A stretch of DNA of 64,000 nucleotides from Neobacillus sp. CF12. GTDB taxonomy: Bacteria; Bacillota; Bacilli; Bacillales; Cytobacillaceae. Shown here one piece after another: positions 18,001 to 30,962 of this stretch. The DNA is taken from contig NZ_JAUCEU010000007.1 in assembly GCF_030348765.1 (NCBI RefSeq), positions 4,809,501 through 4,873,500 of the forward strand. Direction: 5' to 3'. Position 1 is the stretch's first letter. Each line of letters opens with the position of its first letter. Under the pieces are notes generated by a model. That model did no database searches. It was not told the origin of the DNA and saw nothing but the letters and a program-made list of their open reading frames with translations. The position numbers and the translations under genes were made by a program.

Positions 18001-19026
18001 ATGATTTCTATAAAAGATGTAGGTAAAGTTTTTCCTTCTAAACAGGGTCAATTGAAGGCAGTTGATGATGTTAATTTAGAAATAAAAGAAGGAGAAATTT
18101 TTGGTGTAATCGGATATAGTGGTGCCGGAAAAAGTACCTTAATTCGAATGCTGAATGGTCTTGAGCTCCCAACGGAAGGGTCTGTTACCGTAGCTGGCCG
18201 GGTTATTTCAAAAATTAGGGGCAGTGAACTCAGGAAAGCACGCCAAGAAATTAGTATGATTTTTCAGCATTTTAACTTGCTTTGGTCAAGGACAGTTAGT
18301 GAGAATATCGCGTTTCCTTTAGAAATTGCTGGGGTTAATGGACCAGAAAGGAAAAAACGAGTCAATGAACTAATCAAATTAGTAGGTCTTGAAGGAAGAG
18401 AAAATGCCTATCCATCACAGCTCAGCGGCGGTCAAAAACAGCGTGTTGGAATTGCCAGAGCACTCGCAAATAATCCCAAAGTGCTGCTTTGTGATGAAGC
18501 GACTTCTGCACTAGATCCACAGACTACTGATTCCATTTTGGATTTGTTAGTCGATATCAATAAACGACTTGGCTTAACCATTGTGTTGATTACACATGAA
18601 ATGCATGTGATTCGTAAAATTTGTCATCGGGTAGCTGTTATGGAAAGTGGCAGAATCGTAGAGTTGGGTCAGGTGCTAGATGTGTTTAAAAACCCTCAGC
18701 AGCCAATCACCAGACGATTTGTTCAGCAGGTAACAGAACCGGAAGAAACGAAAGAAACGATCGAACATTTACTCGAACGTTATCCGTATGGAAAGGTGGT
18801 TCAGCTCTCGTTTGTCGGAGAGGCAGCCGAACAGCCATTGATTACCACTCTAATCAGGGATTTTGACGTTGTCGTAAACATTCTGCAAGGGAAAATTTCA
18901 CACACTCAAAACGGGTCCTACGGTACTTTATTTATACACTTAGATGGTAAGGCAGACGTTATTCAGAAAGCCATTAATTATATCCACTCTCAACAAGTCG
19001 GTGTGGAGGTGATTAGTAATGGCTAG
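18001..19026 (+). CDS. metN: methionine ABC importer ATPase
   Basis: ATP-binding subunit of the Met importer, 341 residues. Walker A GYSGAGKST near residue 40, Q-loop MIFQHFNLL, signature LSGGQKQRVG, Walker B VLLCDEATSALD and switch LITHEMHV are all present. The C-terminal region after residue 250 is the NIL (ACT-like) methionine-sensing domain of MetN. First gene behind the S-box; it overlaps the permease gene by 8 bp. Confidence 0.96.
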   Translation: MISIKDVGKVFPSKQGQLKAVDDVNLEIKEGEIFGVIGYSGAGKSTLIRMLNGLELPTEGSVTVAGRVISKIRGSELRKARQEISMIFQHFNLLWSRTVSENIAFPLEIAGVNGPERKKRVNELIKLVGLEGRENAYPSQLSGGQKQRVGIARALANNPKVLLCDEATSALDPQTTDSILDLLVDINKRLGLTIVLITHEMHVIRKICHRVAVMESGRIVELGQVLDVFKNPQQPITRRFVQQVTEPEETKETIEHLLERYPYGKVVQLSFVGEAAEQPLITTLIRDFDVVVNILQGKISHTQNGSYGTLFIHLDGKADVIQKAINYIHSQQVGVEVISNG

Positions 19027-19684
19027 CTTTTTCGAAATGGTAAAGTGGGATCAGTTATGGGAGGCAACACTTGAAACCCTTTATATGACTTCCATTTCAG
19101 TTTTTACTACATTCATCTTAGGAATAGTTCTTGGTTTGCTGCTATTTCTTACAGATAAGAGTAATTTATGGGAAAACAGGTCGGTAAATGTTATTATTGC
19201 CGCCTTTGTAAATATTTTCAGATCCATCCCCTTTATTATCTTAATTGTTTTATTAATTCCTTTTACAAAATTATTGGTTGGAACCATGCTTGGTGCAAAT
19301 GCAGCGCTGCCTGCCTTAATTATTGGCGCAGCCCCTTTTTACGCCAGAATGGTGGAAATTGCTCTTAGGGAAATCGATAAAGGTGTTATTGAAGCATCAC
19401 AATCAATGGGAGCAACACATGGTCATATTATTTTTAAAGTATTAATACCGGAATCTTTGCCAGCATTAATTTCAGGACTTACGGTTACAGCTATTTCATT
19501 AGTAAGTTTTACAGCAATGGCTGGGGTAATTGGAGCAGGGGGACTTGGTCATTTTGCTTACCTTGAAGGTTTTCAGCGCAATAGACCTATTGTTACCTTA
19601 GTTGCAACGATTGCCATTTTAATTTTGGTTTTTATCATCCAATTTATTGGAGATTATTTTACAAAAAAAACAGATAAACGATAA
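19019..19684 (+). CDS. metP: methionine ABC importer permease
   Basis: A 221-residue MetI-type permease with five hydrophobic segments and the coupling motif EASQSMGATHGHIIFKVLIPESLP near residues 125-150. Called metI in E. coli and metP in B. subtilis. It overlaps metN and is followed 16 bp later by metQ, so the three are one S-box-controlled operon. Confidence 0.95.
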   Translation: MASFFEMVKWDQLWEATLETLYMTSISVFTTFILGIVLGLLLFLTDKSNLWENRSVNVIIAAFVNIFRSIPFIILIVLLIPFTKLLVGTMLGANAALPALIIGAAPFYARMVEIALREIDKGVIEASQSMGATHGHIIFKVLIPESLPALISGLTVTAISLVSFTAMAGVIGAGGLGHFAYLEGFQRNRPIVTLVATIAILILVFIIQFIGDYFTKKTDKR

Positions 19685-19700
19685 CAGGAGGAGTAAGATT

Positions 19701-20537
19701 ATGAAAAAAGCATTTAGTTTAATTATCATTGCGTTAGTAGCATTTGCCCTTGCAGCTTGCGGTGGTGCAAAGGACGATACTGCAGATAATGCAGGAGAAG
19801 AAGGAAACAAAAAATTAGTGGTCGGTGCATCTGCTGTGCCACATGCGGAAGTGTTAGAAGCAGCAAAACCATTATTAGAGGAAAAAGGCATTGATCTAGA
19901 AGTTCAAGTTTTTCAAGATTATATCCTGCCAAACGTAGCTTTAAGGGATAAAGAACTTGACGCAAACTATTTTCAAACACCAGGTTATTTAGAATTGCAA
20001 ATGGAAGAAAATAAGGACTTCGATTTTGTAAGTGTAGGCGGCGTTCATAAGGAACCAATCGGAATTTATTCTAAGGAATACAAAAGCTTAAATGACCTTC
20101 CAAAAGGTGCGAAAATTATTATGAGTGATTCACTAAGCGACCATGGACGTATTTTACCTATTTTTGAAAAAGAAGGATTAATTAAGCTTAAAGAAGGCGT
20201 TGGAGCGAATGCAAGAGTAGAGGATATTATTGATAATCCTAAGGACCTTGATTTCTCAACTCTAATTGAGGCAAAACTATTAGCTTCTTCTTTCGAGAGC
20301 GGTGAAGGTGATGCAGTCGTAATTAATACGAACTATGCATTAGAAGGCGGAATTGACATTGGGAAGTATGGAATTGCATTTGAAGGCGATGACGTAGTAC
20401 CAGCAAACCTTGTTGTCGTTCGCTCTGAGGACAAAGACCGTGAAGAGATTAAAACACTTGTAGAGGTTCTTCAATCAGAAGAAATAAAAAAATTCCTTCA
20501 AGAAAAGTACCAAGGTGCTGTTATTCCAGGAGAATAA
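19701..20537 (+). CDS. metQ: methionine ABC importer substrate-binding lipoprotein
   Basis: Extracellular Met-binding lipoprotein, NlpA/MetQ family, 278 residues. The signal peptide ends in the lipobox LAAC near residue 21, followed by a polar linker. FQDYILPNVALRDKELDANYFQ is characteristic of MetQ. ATG 19701 follows AGGAGGAGTAAG; an upstream in-frame start runs through the permease gene and is rejected. Confidence 0.96.
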   Translation: MKKAFSLIIIALVAFALAACGGAKDDTADNAGEEGNKKLVVGASAVPHAEVLEAAKPLLEEKGIDLEVQVFQDYILPNVALRDKELDANYFQTPGYLELQMEENKDFDFVSVGGVHKEPIGIYSKEYKSLNDLPKGAKIIMSDSLSDHGRILPIFEKEGLIKLKEGVGANARVEDIIDNPKDLDFSTLIEAKLLASSFESGEGDAVVINTNYALEGGIDIGKYGIAFEGDDVVPANLVVVRSEDKDREEIKTLVEVLQSEEIKKFLQEKYQGAVIPGE

Positions 20538-20583
20538 ACACTTAATGGAATATTAAAAAGTTACTATTTAATAGGAAGAAATC

Positions 20584-20623
20584 AGAAAGCCGGTGGATGT
20601 TGATTCACTGGTTTTCTTTTTTA
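20584..20623 (+). terminator. Terminator after metQ
   Basis: AGAAAGCCGGTGGA pairs with TTCACTGGTTTTCT (one G-T) around a short loop, followed by T-rich DNA. Confidence 0.75.
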
Positions 20624-20881
20624 TCCATAACGGTAATATACATGAATCCGATTGGATAGGTAAAAATAGGTAACAAATAATAATGCGGAAGTCTTGGCAA
20701 AATAGAGATAAATACGTTATGATTTTATTCGTATGTGAATACATAAAGCGGTCACAAGACTAAAAATTCCGAATTATTATATTAATAATACTTCCTGTCT
20801 TGAGTTTCATTCTCATTTGGTCTGTCTTCAGTGAAAATAAAATTACTTTTCGTTTTCAAAAAAGTTAATACTGTTTATGAG

Positions 20882-20910
20882 TTGCTAACAGATACTATTT
20901 GTTATAAGAT
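20882..20910 (+). promoter_or_regulatory. Candidate promoter of the suf operon
   Basis: TTGCTA (20882-20887), 17 bp, TAAGAT (20905-20910) is a moderate sigma-A match about 85 bp before sufC. The rest of the 20624-20995 gap shows no gene, hairpin or recognised operator. Confidence 0.4.
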
Positions 20911-20995
20911 TGTAATGAGAATAAAGTGAGAATAAGTTTTGGGGCCAAAGTTTAAAGGCTACAAGATACAAAATTATCTTTGCGGAGGTATATAT

Positions 20996-21781
20996 ATGGC
21001 TGGATCAACATTAACGATCAAAGATTTACATGTAGAAATTGATGGAAAAGAAATTTTAAAAGGTGTAAACCTTGAAATAAAAGGTGGAGAAATTCACGCA
21101 ATCATGGGACCAAATGGTACCGGTAAATCAACTTTATCTTCTGCTATCATGGGACATCCAAAATATGAAGTAACAAGTGGTTCGATCATGTTAGATGATG
21201 AAAATGTACTTGAAATGGAAGTAGACGAACGCGCACGTGCGGGTCTATTCTTAGCGATGCAATATCCAAGTGAAATTAACGGTGTAACAAATGCCGATTT
21301 CCTGCGTTCGGCCCTTAATAGCCGCTTAGGTGAAGGAAATGAGATTTCTTTAATGAAATTCATCCGTAAAATGGATAAGCAAATGGAATTCCTTGAAATG
21401 GATCTTGATATGGCACAGCGTTACCTTAACGAAGGATTCTCCGGCGGAGAGAAAAAACGTAATGAGATCCTACAATTGATGATGCTTGAGCCTAAAATCG
21501 CTATTTTAGATGAAATTGACTCAGGTTTAGATATTGATGCTTTAAAGGTTGTTTCAAAAGGAATCAATCAAATGCGCGGAGAAGATTTTGGCTGTTTAAT
21601 TATTACCCACTATCAACGACTTTTAAATTATATCACTCCTGACCATGTGCATGTAATGATGCAGGGACGCATTGTGAAATCTGGTGGACCGGAACTTGCA
21701 CAACGCTTAGAAGCAGAAGGATATGACTGGATCAAGCAAGAGCTCGGAATTGAAGATGAAACAGTTGGGCAAGAAGCGTAA
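20996..21781 (+). CDS. sufC: Fe-S cluster assembly ATPase SufC
   Basis: ABC-type ATPase of the SufBCD scaffold, 261 residues. Walker A GPNGTGKST near residue 37, signature FSGGEKKRNEIL, Walker B IAILDEIDSGLDIDAL and ITHYQRLLNYI are SufC hallmarks. ATG 20996 has GCGGAGG 8 bp upstream; an earlier ATG at 20939 lacks a site. First gene of sufCDSUB, in the B. subtilis order. Confidence 0.97.
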   Translation: MAGSTLTIKDLHVEIDGKEILKGVNLEIKGGEIHAIMGPNGTGKSTLSSAIMGHPKYEVTSGSIMLDDENVLEMEVDERARAGLFLAMQYPSEINGVTNADFLRSALNSRLGEGNEISLMKFIRKMDKQMEFLEMDLDMAQRYLNEGFSGGEKKRNEILQLMMLEPKIAILDEIDSGLDIDALKVVSKGINQMRGEDFGCLIITHYQRLLNYITPDHVHVMMQGRIVKSGGPELAQRLEAEGYDWIKQELGIEDETVGQEA

Positions 21782-21803
21782 GAGTTAGGTTAGGAGGATA
21801 ATC

Positions 21804-24773
<2,970 letters not shown>

Positions 24774-24823
24774 AACGTAAGTGGTGTTCTTAACCCTTTC
24801 GTTTAAGAAGGAGGAACAGGTCG

Positions 24824-26221
24824 ATGGCGAAAAAAATGCCAGAAATCGGTGATTATAAATATGGTTTTGCCGATAAGGATGTTTCCATATTTCGTTCAAA
24901 GCGTGGTTTAACGAGTGATATTGTTATTGAAATTTCAAAACTAAAGAATGAACCACAATGGATGCTTGATTTTCGTTTGAAGTCTTTAGAGCATTTTTAT
25001 AAAATGCCAATGCCTCAGTGGGGCGGAGATTTAGGCTCATTGAATTTTGACGAAATCACTTATTATGTAAAACCATCTGAGAAATCGGAAAAATCATGGG
25101 ATGAAGTCCCAGAAGAAATTAAAGCAACATTTGACAAACTAGGGATTCCTGAAGCAGAGCAAAAGTATCTTGCTGGTGTATCTGCTCAATACGAATCTGA
25201 GGTTGTTTACCATAATATGAAGGTAGAACTTGAAGATTTGGGGATTGTTTTTAAAGATACTGATTCTGCTCTTAGAGAGAATGAGGATATCTTCCGTGAG
25301 CATTTTGGCAAAACGATTCCACCGACAGATAACAAGTTTGCTGCACTAAATTCCGCCGTTTGGTCAGGTGGCTCATTTATTTATGTTCCAAAAGGTGTGA
25401 AAGTAGATACTCCATTACAGGCGTATTTCCGAATTAACTCTGAAAATATGGGGCAATTTGAGCGTACATTGATCATTGTAGATGAAGGCGCACATGTTCA
25501 TTACGTTGAAGGCTGTACAGCACCTGTTTATACTACTAACTCACTTCACAGTGCAGTTGTAGAGATTGTTATTAAAAAAGATGCCTATTGCCGTTACACA
25601 ACGATTCAAAACTGGGCAAACAATGTATTCAACCTTGTTACAAAGCGTGCAGTTTGTGAAGCAAATGCAACGATGGAATGGATTGATGGTAACATCGGTT
25701 CTAAACTAACGATGAAATACCCAGCTGTAATTTTAAAAGGTGAAGGCGCACGTGGTATGACATTATCCATTGCGATTGCTGGTAAAGGTCAACACCAGGA
25801 TGCAGGAGCAAAAATGATTCACTTAGCTCCAAATACATCTTCCACCATCGTATCAAAGTCAATCTCTAAGCATGGCGGTAAAGTAACGTACCGTGGTGTC
25901 GTTCACTTTGGACGTAAAGCTGATGGCGCACGTGCTAATATCGAATGTGATACGTTGATTATGGATAATCAATCAACTTCTGATACGATTCCATACAACG
26001 AAATCCTAAACGACAATATTTCACTTGAGCACGAAGCAAAAGTTTCTAAAGTTTCTGAAGAGCAGCTCTTCTACCTAATGAGCCGCGGGATTTCAGAACA
26101 AGAAGCTACTGAAATGATCGTTATGGGCTTCATCGAGCCATTTACAAAAGAATTACCAATGGAATATGCAGTCGAAATGAACCGTCTCATTAAGTTCGAG
26201 ATGGAAGGTTCTATTGGATAA
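24824..26221 (+). CDS. sufB: Fe-S cluster assembly scaffold SufB
   Basis: A 465-residue scaffold where clusters are built. Seen are [14 protein letters not shown] near residue 180, [37 protein letters not shown] and [31 protein letters not shown] precedes the ATG. The last 12 codons ([11 protein letters not shown] plus stop) form the left attachment site of a large insertion: the same peptide is encoded with synonymous changes at 49582-49617, so the very end of the gene is probably supplied by the element. The presumed native terminator now lies 23.4 kb away. Confidence 0.97.
   Translation: MAKKMPEIGDYKYGFADKDVSIFRSKRGLTSDIVIEISKLKNEPQWMLDFRLKSLEHFYKMPMPQWGGDLGSLNFDEITYYVKPSEKSEKSWDEVPEEIKATFDKLGIPEAEQKYLAGVSAQYESEVVYHNMKVELEDLGIVFKDTDSALRENEDIFREHFGKTIPPTDNKFAALNSAVWSGGSFIYVPKGVKVDTPLQAYFRINSENMGQFERTLIIVDEGAHVHYVEGCTAPVYTTNSLHSAVVEIVIKKDAYCRYTTIQNWANNVFNLVTKRAVCEANATMEWIDGNIGSKLTMKYPAVILKGEGARGMTLSIAIAGKGQHQDAGAKMIHLAPNTSSTIVSKSISKHGGKVTYRGVVHFGRKADGARANIECDTLIMDNQSTSDTIPYNEILNDNISLEHEAKVSKVSEEQLFYLMSRGISEQEATEMIVMGFIEPFTKELPMEYAVEMNRLIKFEMEGSIG
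26186..26221 (+). other. attL of the sufB-targeting integrative element
   Basis: The last 36 bases of sufB. The 14-bp stretch GAGATGGAAGGTTC (26198-26211) is identical to 49594-49607, and the flanking codons match at the amino-acid level only. This is the pattern left by a tyrosine integrase that uses a gene's 3' end and restores the protein. Confidence 0.85.
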
Positions 26222-26238
26222 CAAATAAAAAACCTTTA

Positions 26239-26294
26239 TATATCAAGGGTTTGAGGGATTAATATAAATTGTGGAATTTTCGGCGTGCCGATTT
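26239..26294. repeat. Arm-type repeats at the left end of the element
   Basis: TATATCAAGGGTTT (26239-26252) is the exact reverse complement of 49525-49538. CGTGCCGATTT (26284-26294) recurs directly at 49463-49473, where CGTGCCGAAAT follows. These repeats next to both attachment sites resemble integrase arm-binding sites. The first also folds with AAACCTT upstream into a weak hairpin just after sufB. Confidence 0.65.
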
Positions 26295-26298
26295 GATC

Positions 26299-26938
26299 TT
26301 ATCTTTTAGTGTAGGAGGCGAACTTTTGAAGTTCGTCTTCTTCTATTTTTTCAGCGATATCAAGATATGTTTCAGCTGTCGTTTTAATTGTTTTATGTCC
26401 AAGACGATTGGAAACATATTTTAGACTTGCACCGGATTCAAGAAGCAGAACAGCGTGTGTATGTCTAAAAACATGTGTGCCTTTATATTCTACACCGGAT
26501 TTTTTGCAGTAATCTTGGATAGTTTCACGAATGATGGAAGGTGTTAAATAATGTCCGTTATAATTTTGAAATATAATGCCATCTTCATTTTTGCGAAATC
26601 TTGGATTCCCTAAAATCAATTGATTTTGCTTCAGTTTAAATTTTATTAATTCACGTAATAAATCTTGGTCAATTTTAATTGTTCGGTAGGAAGCAGCATT
26701 TTTTAATGTTGATAATTTTACTTTGTTATTATCATCACGGCTGGTTTGTTTATCTATGGTTATTTTATCACCAACAATATCTTCCCATCTTAAAGCCAAA
26801 GCTTCGGATATCCTTAAACCGGTTTTGCTTAAAAAGTACATAAGCATGTAATAAAGTTGATAATCAGGAAAACGTTGATGTTCATTTGCTTTCATAAAAT
26901 CCAATAACTTGTTTAATTCTTCCAGGCTAGTTTGTACT
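26299..26938 (-). pseudogene. phage-type tyrosine integrase, N-terminally truncated
   Basis: The catalytic domain is intact: the first arginine in LSKTGLRISEALALRWEDI, HVFRHTHAVLLLESG (H-x-x-R), the second histidine in LGHKTIKTT and the nucleophile in ETYLDIAEKI. The N-terminal arm- and core-binding domains of a normal 370-390-residue phage integrase are missing. The frame is open only back to about 26938, where a stretch of degenerate ACTTAACACATAC-like repeats begins. It sits beside attL, as expected for the integrase of this element, and is probably inactive. Confidence 0.8.
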
Positions 26939-26991
26939 ACCTAACCATTACCACATAACACATACTACTTAACACATACCACTTAACCTCT

Positions 26992-27228
26992 CTAAATTTC
27001 TTGTACAACCTCAATAAAATTTTTAAGTGTTCTTTTTGTTGAAGGTGATTTACCGGGCAATTTGGTAATGGAAAAAAATTCATTAATTTGCTCTTTTATA
27101 TACTGATCACCATATTCATCATTAAGCACAGCCAATTGTTTGATTTGTTCATTTGAGGGGCTAGGAACATTACTATACATGCTTTTATACTTTTTAATGA
27201 AATAATCCAGCACCTTAGAGGGATTCAA
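26992..27228 (-). CDS. hypothetical protein, 78 residues
   Basis: A small charged protein (MNPSKVLDYFIKKYKSMYSN start). I do not recognise it. It reads in the same direction as the integrase fragment and could be the remnant of a replication or accessory gene of the element. No clear ribosome site is seen. Confidence 0.3.
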   Translation of the reverse strand: MNPSKVLDYFIKKYKSMYSNVPSPSNEQIKQLAVLNDEYGDQYIKEQINEFFSITKLPGKSPSTKRTLKNFIEVVQEI

Positions 27229-27325
27229 AAAAAATTTGGGGACGGTGTTATGGCTAAAGATCTTCTTCCTTCGTTGCCTGTTTCTTTTTTTTGATTAAGG
27301 AAAATGTATCCGATTTGAAAATGAA

Positions 27326-27532
27326 ATGGGAGAATGTAAAAAAAGCCCACTTTTTACCTATACGAATATCACTAAAATAAAATTCACCGAATTTCTAGTT
27401 GGGTTATATCAAGGATGGGAATCACTTTGGAACAGTGTAAAAGAAATTGTTAAGAAAGCGGATTTATCTATAGAAGACGTTGAGTTCCTTGATAGCGACG
27501 AATTTATTGAACGCGTATTTCAAGATTACTGA
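27326..27532 (+). CDS. hypothetical protein, 68 residues
   Basis: A short acidic protein ending DSDEFIERVFQDY. Not recognised; ribosome site weak. The sequence 27230-27325 before it has the GGGGACGGTGTTATGG string common at insertion scars. Confidence 0.22.
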   Translation: MGECKKSPLFTYTNITKIKFTEFLVGLYQGWESLWNSVKEIVKKADLSIEDVEFLDSDEFIERVFQDY

Positions 27533-27809
27533 GAATAACAACATAGACAAAAATATAGAAGTGAAAATAGGGGCCTGCTTTGCAGCTCCTATTTATTTTG
27601 TTATTAATTCTGGTAAAATTAGTATAGGAACATTTATGTTAATGAACAAGCCTAATATTAATTACAATTAATTAAAAGATAAAACGTTTATGGATATTTA
27701 CATCAAAACATGAAATAAAGCAGCTATTTTCATGGTCGGATACTGGGACGATGAAAGATGTTACCAGTATTTGTGTTAAAACTGGCTTCGTGTTAAGGGG
27801 GTTATTCTT

Positions 27810-28040
27810 TTGGCGGAAAAATATAATTGGGGTGTTATAGGAAGGACATTTATCGAGGCTGGTCACCGCAGTAAAGTCTCGTTAAAGGTAATCAGCCAAA
27901 TGTTTGATGTGCCATATCAATCTGTACGAAGAAGAGCGGCTGCGGAAAAGTGGCATAATCGGCGGTTGTATTTGTGGTATGAAGAGAAGGTAATATCAGT
28001 AGTAAATACGGTTAGGAATTTTTTATATAAGCTTTTGTAG
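27810..28040 (+). CDS. small helix-turn-helix protein
   Basis: 76 residues from a TTG preceded by AAGGGGG. The segment KVISQMFDVPYQSVRRRAAAEKW reads as a helix-turn-helix, like the N-terminal domain of phage small terminase subunits. Likely a phage or mobile-element remnant. The 27533-27809 interval holds nothing recognisable. Confidence 0.4.
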   Translation: MAEKYNWGVIGRTFIEAGHRSKVSLKVISQMFDVPYQSVRRRAAAEKWHNRRLYLWYEEKVISVVNTVRNFLYKLL

Positions 28041-28133
28041 CAGGCATCCTATCTATGTGAAGTATGGAGAGAGAAAAACAACTGTTTCATGTATTTAATA
28101 AAAGTGTTTTAAGTAATGGAGGGGAGTACAGTC

Positions 28134-28226
28134 ATGATGATTGTATTTCTCTCTATTTTTTTAGTAATAATTATTGCTGCTAAAGTCCTATACCATGATA
28201 CAATTATAGTTGGAAAATTAATGTAA
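28134..28226 (+). CDS. small single-pass membrane peptide
   Basis: A 30-residue reading frame (MMIVFLSIFLVIIIAAKVLY start) with a strong GGAGGGGAG 8-10 bp before the ATG. One hydrophobic helix. No family known. Confidence 0.35.
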   Translation: MMIVFLSIFLVIIIAAKVLYHDTIIVGKLM

Positions 28227-28310
28227 GAGAGTAAAGGGAAATTGAATCGGCTAAAACAAAAAATTAGTCCTTTAGATACCTGATGGGCTTTGGAGTAAGG
28301 AGGAAACTAT

Positions 28311-29432
28311 ATGGGTTTTGGGTTTAGAAAAAGTTTTAAAATAGCTCCTGGAGTTCGTTTAAACGTAAGTAGTCGAGGGGTTGGGGCAAGTGTAGGAGTC
28401 AAAGGATTAAGGCATTCTGTGAACTCAAGAGGTCAAAGTAGGACTACGGTTTCTTTGCCTGGAACTGGTCTTTCCTATACTTCCACTTCCGGTGGGAGAA
28501 GCGGTAATAGAGGGAATAGGAACTATCGAACAGCTTCCTATCAGCGACAAGCGGAATTGAATCGATTGCAAAAAGAAAGAGAAAAGTTACAAGAACTGCA
28601 ACGAAATCAATTAGAAGTCGAGTTGTATGAAAATAGACTAAATATGATTAAGTCGATTCATAAAGAGTGTGATGATTTTGTTGATTGGCTGGACATTAAA
28701 AATACAGAACCTCCATTCTTAAAAGGGCACCCTGGACCTTTAGAACAACAAGCCTTACAGGAACTTCAAAATTATAGACCTGGTTTTATGGCAAAGGTCT
28801 TTAATCAAGAAGAAAAGCGTATAGAGGAGCTCAGAAATAAGGTCTTAAAAGCCCGTAAGAAAGACGAGGATGAATATCAAGAATGGAGTGAATTGACAGA
28901 AATAGCAACGAAGATATTGAATGGGGATTTGGAAACGTATTTTGAAGTAATAAAGGATTTCGCTCCCCTAGATGATCTAAGTGATTTTGGAAGTGGGTTT
29001 GAGTTTTTCCTTGAAGAACCCCATACTATGGAAGTGAAATTTGATGTACAAACCCAAAATGTAGTTCCTTCAGAAATGAAAACTCTAACCAGTACAGGAA
29101 AAGTATCCGTCAAAAATATGCCTATCTCCAAATATTACGATATTCAACAGGATTACGTCTGCAGTTGTGTACTTAGAATAGCAAGAGATATGTTAGCTTT
29201 ATTGCCGTTAGATACTATTATCATCCACGCTTTGGATTCCCAATTAAATACGTCTACTGGGAATCATGAAAAAATAGTAGTATTATCGGTGAAAATTGAT
29301 AGGTATACGCTTAACCAATTAAATTTTGATACTATTGATTGCTCAGATTCAATGGTTAATTTTGAACATAAAATGAATTTTCGTAAAACCAAGGGTTTCG
29401 CTCCGGTAGAAAAGATACAAATATATTCTTAA
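28311..29432 (+). CDS. DUF4236 domain protein
   Basis: 373 residues. The N-terminal 55 residues (MGFGFRKSFKIAPGVRLNVS, then GVGASVGVKG and SLPGTGLSYT) match the DUF4236 domain, found at the start of many bacterial proteins of unknown function. A coiled coil follows at about residues 75-120 and again near 160-190; the C-terminal half is a soluble domain I do not recognise. AGTAAGGAGG precedes the ATG. Confidence 0.72.
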   Translation: MGFGFRKSFKIAPGVRLNVSSRGVGASVGVKGLRHSVNSRGQSRTTVSLPGTGLSYTSTSGGRSGNRGNRNYRTASYQRQAELNRLQKEREKLQELQRNQLEVELYENRLNMIKSIHKECDDFVDWLDIKNTEPPFLKGHPGPLEQQALQELQNYRPGFMAKVFNQEEKRIEELRNKVLKARKKDEDEYQEWSELTEIATKILNGDLETYFEVIKDFAPLDDLSDFGSGFEFFLEEPHTMEVKFDVQTQNVVPSEMKTLTSTGKVSVKNMPISKYYDIQQDYVCSCVLRIARDMLALLPLDTIIIHALDSQLNTSTGNHEKIVVLSVKIDRYTLNQLNFDTIDCSDSMVNFEHKMNFRKTKGFAPVEKIQIYS

Positions 29433-29621
29433 AACATAACAAGCCATTATTTTAGGTATACAAAAAAACTCTTATATAATGGAATGTGTGTAAAAACTTA
29501 AAGAAGACGATTTTTAAGATTAGTGTTAATTTGAAAGTTTTTATTGGTCTTTGAATTACCATATTGCTAAGTTTAAAGAAGAACGAAAAAGAAGGCGCAT
29601 AATATGCTCCTTCTTTCTTTA

Positions 29622-30425
29622 TCAGTTTGTTTCACACGCATAACCGTCTTTATCCCGATCCATTTTAGATGTATAAGCAGGATGATTGGAAGGAACTCCG
29701 TTCGGATACACTGTCCTCAGGTCGGTGCAGTTGGCAAACGATGTCTGTGCTGCAGTTGAGGTTGCTTGCTGCTGTTGCTGGGCTTGCGCCTGTGCTTCCG
29801 CTGCTGCCTTGGCTTCCGCTTCCGCTCTAGCTTTAGCCTCTGCTTCTGCTGCTGCTTTGGCTTCCGCTTCCGCTTTAGCTTTAGCCTCTGCTTCTGCTGC
29901 TGCTTTGGCTTCCGCTTCCGCCTTAGCTTTAGCCTCTGCTGCTGCTTTGGCTTCTGCTTCTGCTTCTGCTTCTGCTTTAGCCTTAGCCTCTGCTTCATCC
30001 TTTGCTTTCGCTTCTGCCTCTTGTTTCGCCTTTTCCTCCTTTTTCTTTGCTTCATCCTCCGATTTTATTTTTGTTTCCGAAGCCTGAATATTGGTTTCTT
30101 TCTTGTCATTCGGAAGCATTGCTGCACTACCTAACCAGATGACCATTGCCCCTAACATGAGAAGGAATCTTTTTTTTGCTTGTCCGTTTCTTTTGAATAG
30201 TGCCAGAATTCCAGTAATGAGAAAAAAAATAAAAGCTAAAAATCCAAGGGCAAACAAGACCATTATAAACGAGTTACCAGAAGCAAATAGCCAAATGATG
30301 AGCCCGATTACCATCCACAAGAAATTCATTTTTGCTTTCGGATTTTTTCTTCTGAGTCCGTTGATTCCGGATAAGAGAAAATATGCCGCGATGACAAATC
30401 CAACCCAGCTAAAATATGTTGCCAA
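29622..30425 (-). CDS. membrane protein with Ala/Glu/Lys repeat and excalibur domain
   Basis: 267 residues. Three or four hydrophobic helices fill residues 1-105. A highly repetitive Ala-Glu-Lys coil (AEAEAKAKAEAEAKAAAEAE type) spans about 120-215, then a Gln tract. The C-terminal excalibur calcium-binding domain has FANCTDLRTVYPNGVP and the loop DRDKDGYACE. The coil probably projects the excalibur domain from the membrane. The DNA of the coil is a tandem repeat, so its length may vary between strains. Confidence 0.8.
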   Translation of the reverse strand: MATYFSWVGFVIAAYFLLSGINGLRRKNPKAKMNFLWMVIGLIIWLFASGNSFIMVLFALGFLAFIFFLITGILALFKRNGQAKKRFLLMLGAMVIWLGSAAMLPNDKKETNIQASETKIKSEDEAKKKEEKAKQEAEAKAKDEAEAKAKAEAEAEAEAKAAAEAKAKAEAEAKAAAEAEAKAKAEAEAKAAAEAEAKARAEAEAKAAAEAQAQAQQQQQATSTAAQTSFANCTDLRTVYPNGVPSNHPAYTSKMDRDKDGYACETN

Positions 30426-30962
30426 GTAAAACTCCCCCTATTTGTATGTAAGTGCAATCAATTCCCTATTATTATATAGGAAATTTGTAAGTGTTGGGAG
30501 ATTTTTTCATTTTTTCATATCTATTCCCATTTTTTGTTTAGGAGCCAGAAATCTCTATTCGGTGGTTTTAATTCCTATTGTAATGTCATAGGTTCGCTTG
30601 TTAAACGGGATCATGGTCCCAACCAGCCTGAAACATGTTTATACAAGTAGGGGATGAACAGTTTAGTTGACGGAATCGAGTCCCACGGGTGCGACGTTTT
30701 ACGCCGATTACCGTAATAATAAAACCATAAACAAAAAGGTTAACCAGAAAAATCTGGCTAACCTTATATTACGAACTGGTGCTTTAGTTTAACAAAGAAA
30801 ATACTAAAAGTCGGTTCCTTTACAGGAATTCTACTCTTATATATTGAATTTACTAAGCGTTGTAAATCCGCATTTTCCTGACGCTACCCCTATATAGGGA
30901 TAAATCTTTCTTCATGTTTAAAAATCAGTAATAAATGGAAAATAAAGAAAGGAGGGATGAGT
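30426..30962. other. 537-bp gap with a hairpin and a degenerate B box
   Basis: No gene found. AAGGTTAACCAGA/TCTGGCTAACCTT (30737-30766) is a strong hairpin. Directly after it, GAACTGGTGCTTTAGTTTAA and CAAAGAA (30773-30799) look like a compressed B box, so this may be the leftmost eroded cassette-junction unit. A dyad before the CoA-disulfide reductase gene is listed separately. Confidence 0.45.
30885..30902. promoter_or_regulatory. CsoR/CstR-like dyad upstream of CoA-disulfide reductase
   Basis: TACCCCTATATAGGGATA is nearly self-complementary, with C/G-rich half-sites around a TATATA centre, as in operators of CsoR/CstR-type repressors. CstR controls persulfide genes, including CoA-disulfide reductases, in other Firmicutes. 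No such regulator gene is in this window. Confidence 0.4.

Noticed and set aside
26992..27228. Missing N-terminal half of the attL integrase
   Set aside because: The sequence shows no SAM-like or arm-binding integrase features and starts with its own ATG; it is listed as hypothetical instead.
29686..30134. Long Ala/Ser- and Phe/Cys-rich reading frames opposite the excalibur gene
   Set aside because: They are the antisense frames of the Ala-Glu-Lys coil repeat; composition follows from the repeat.
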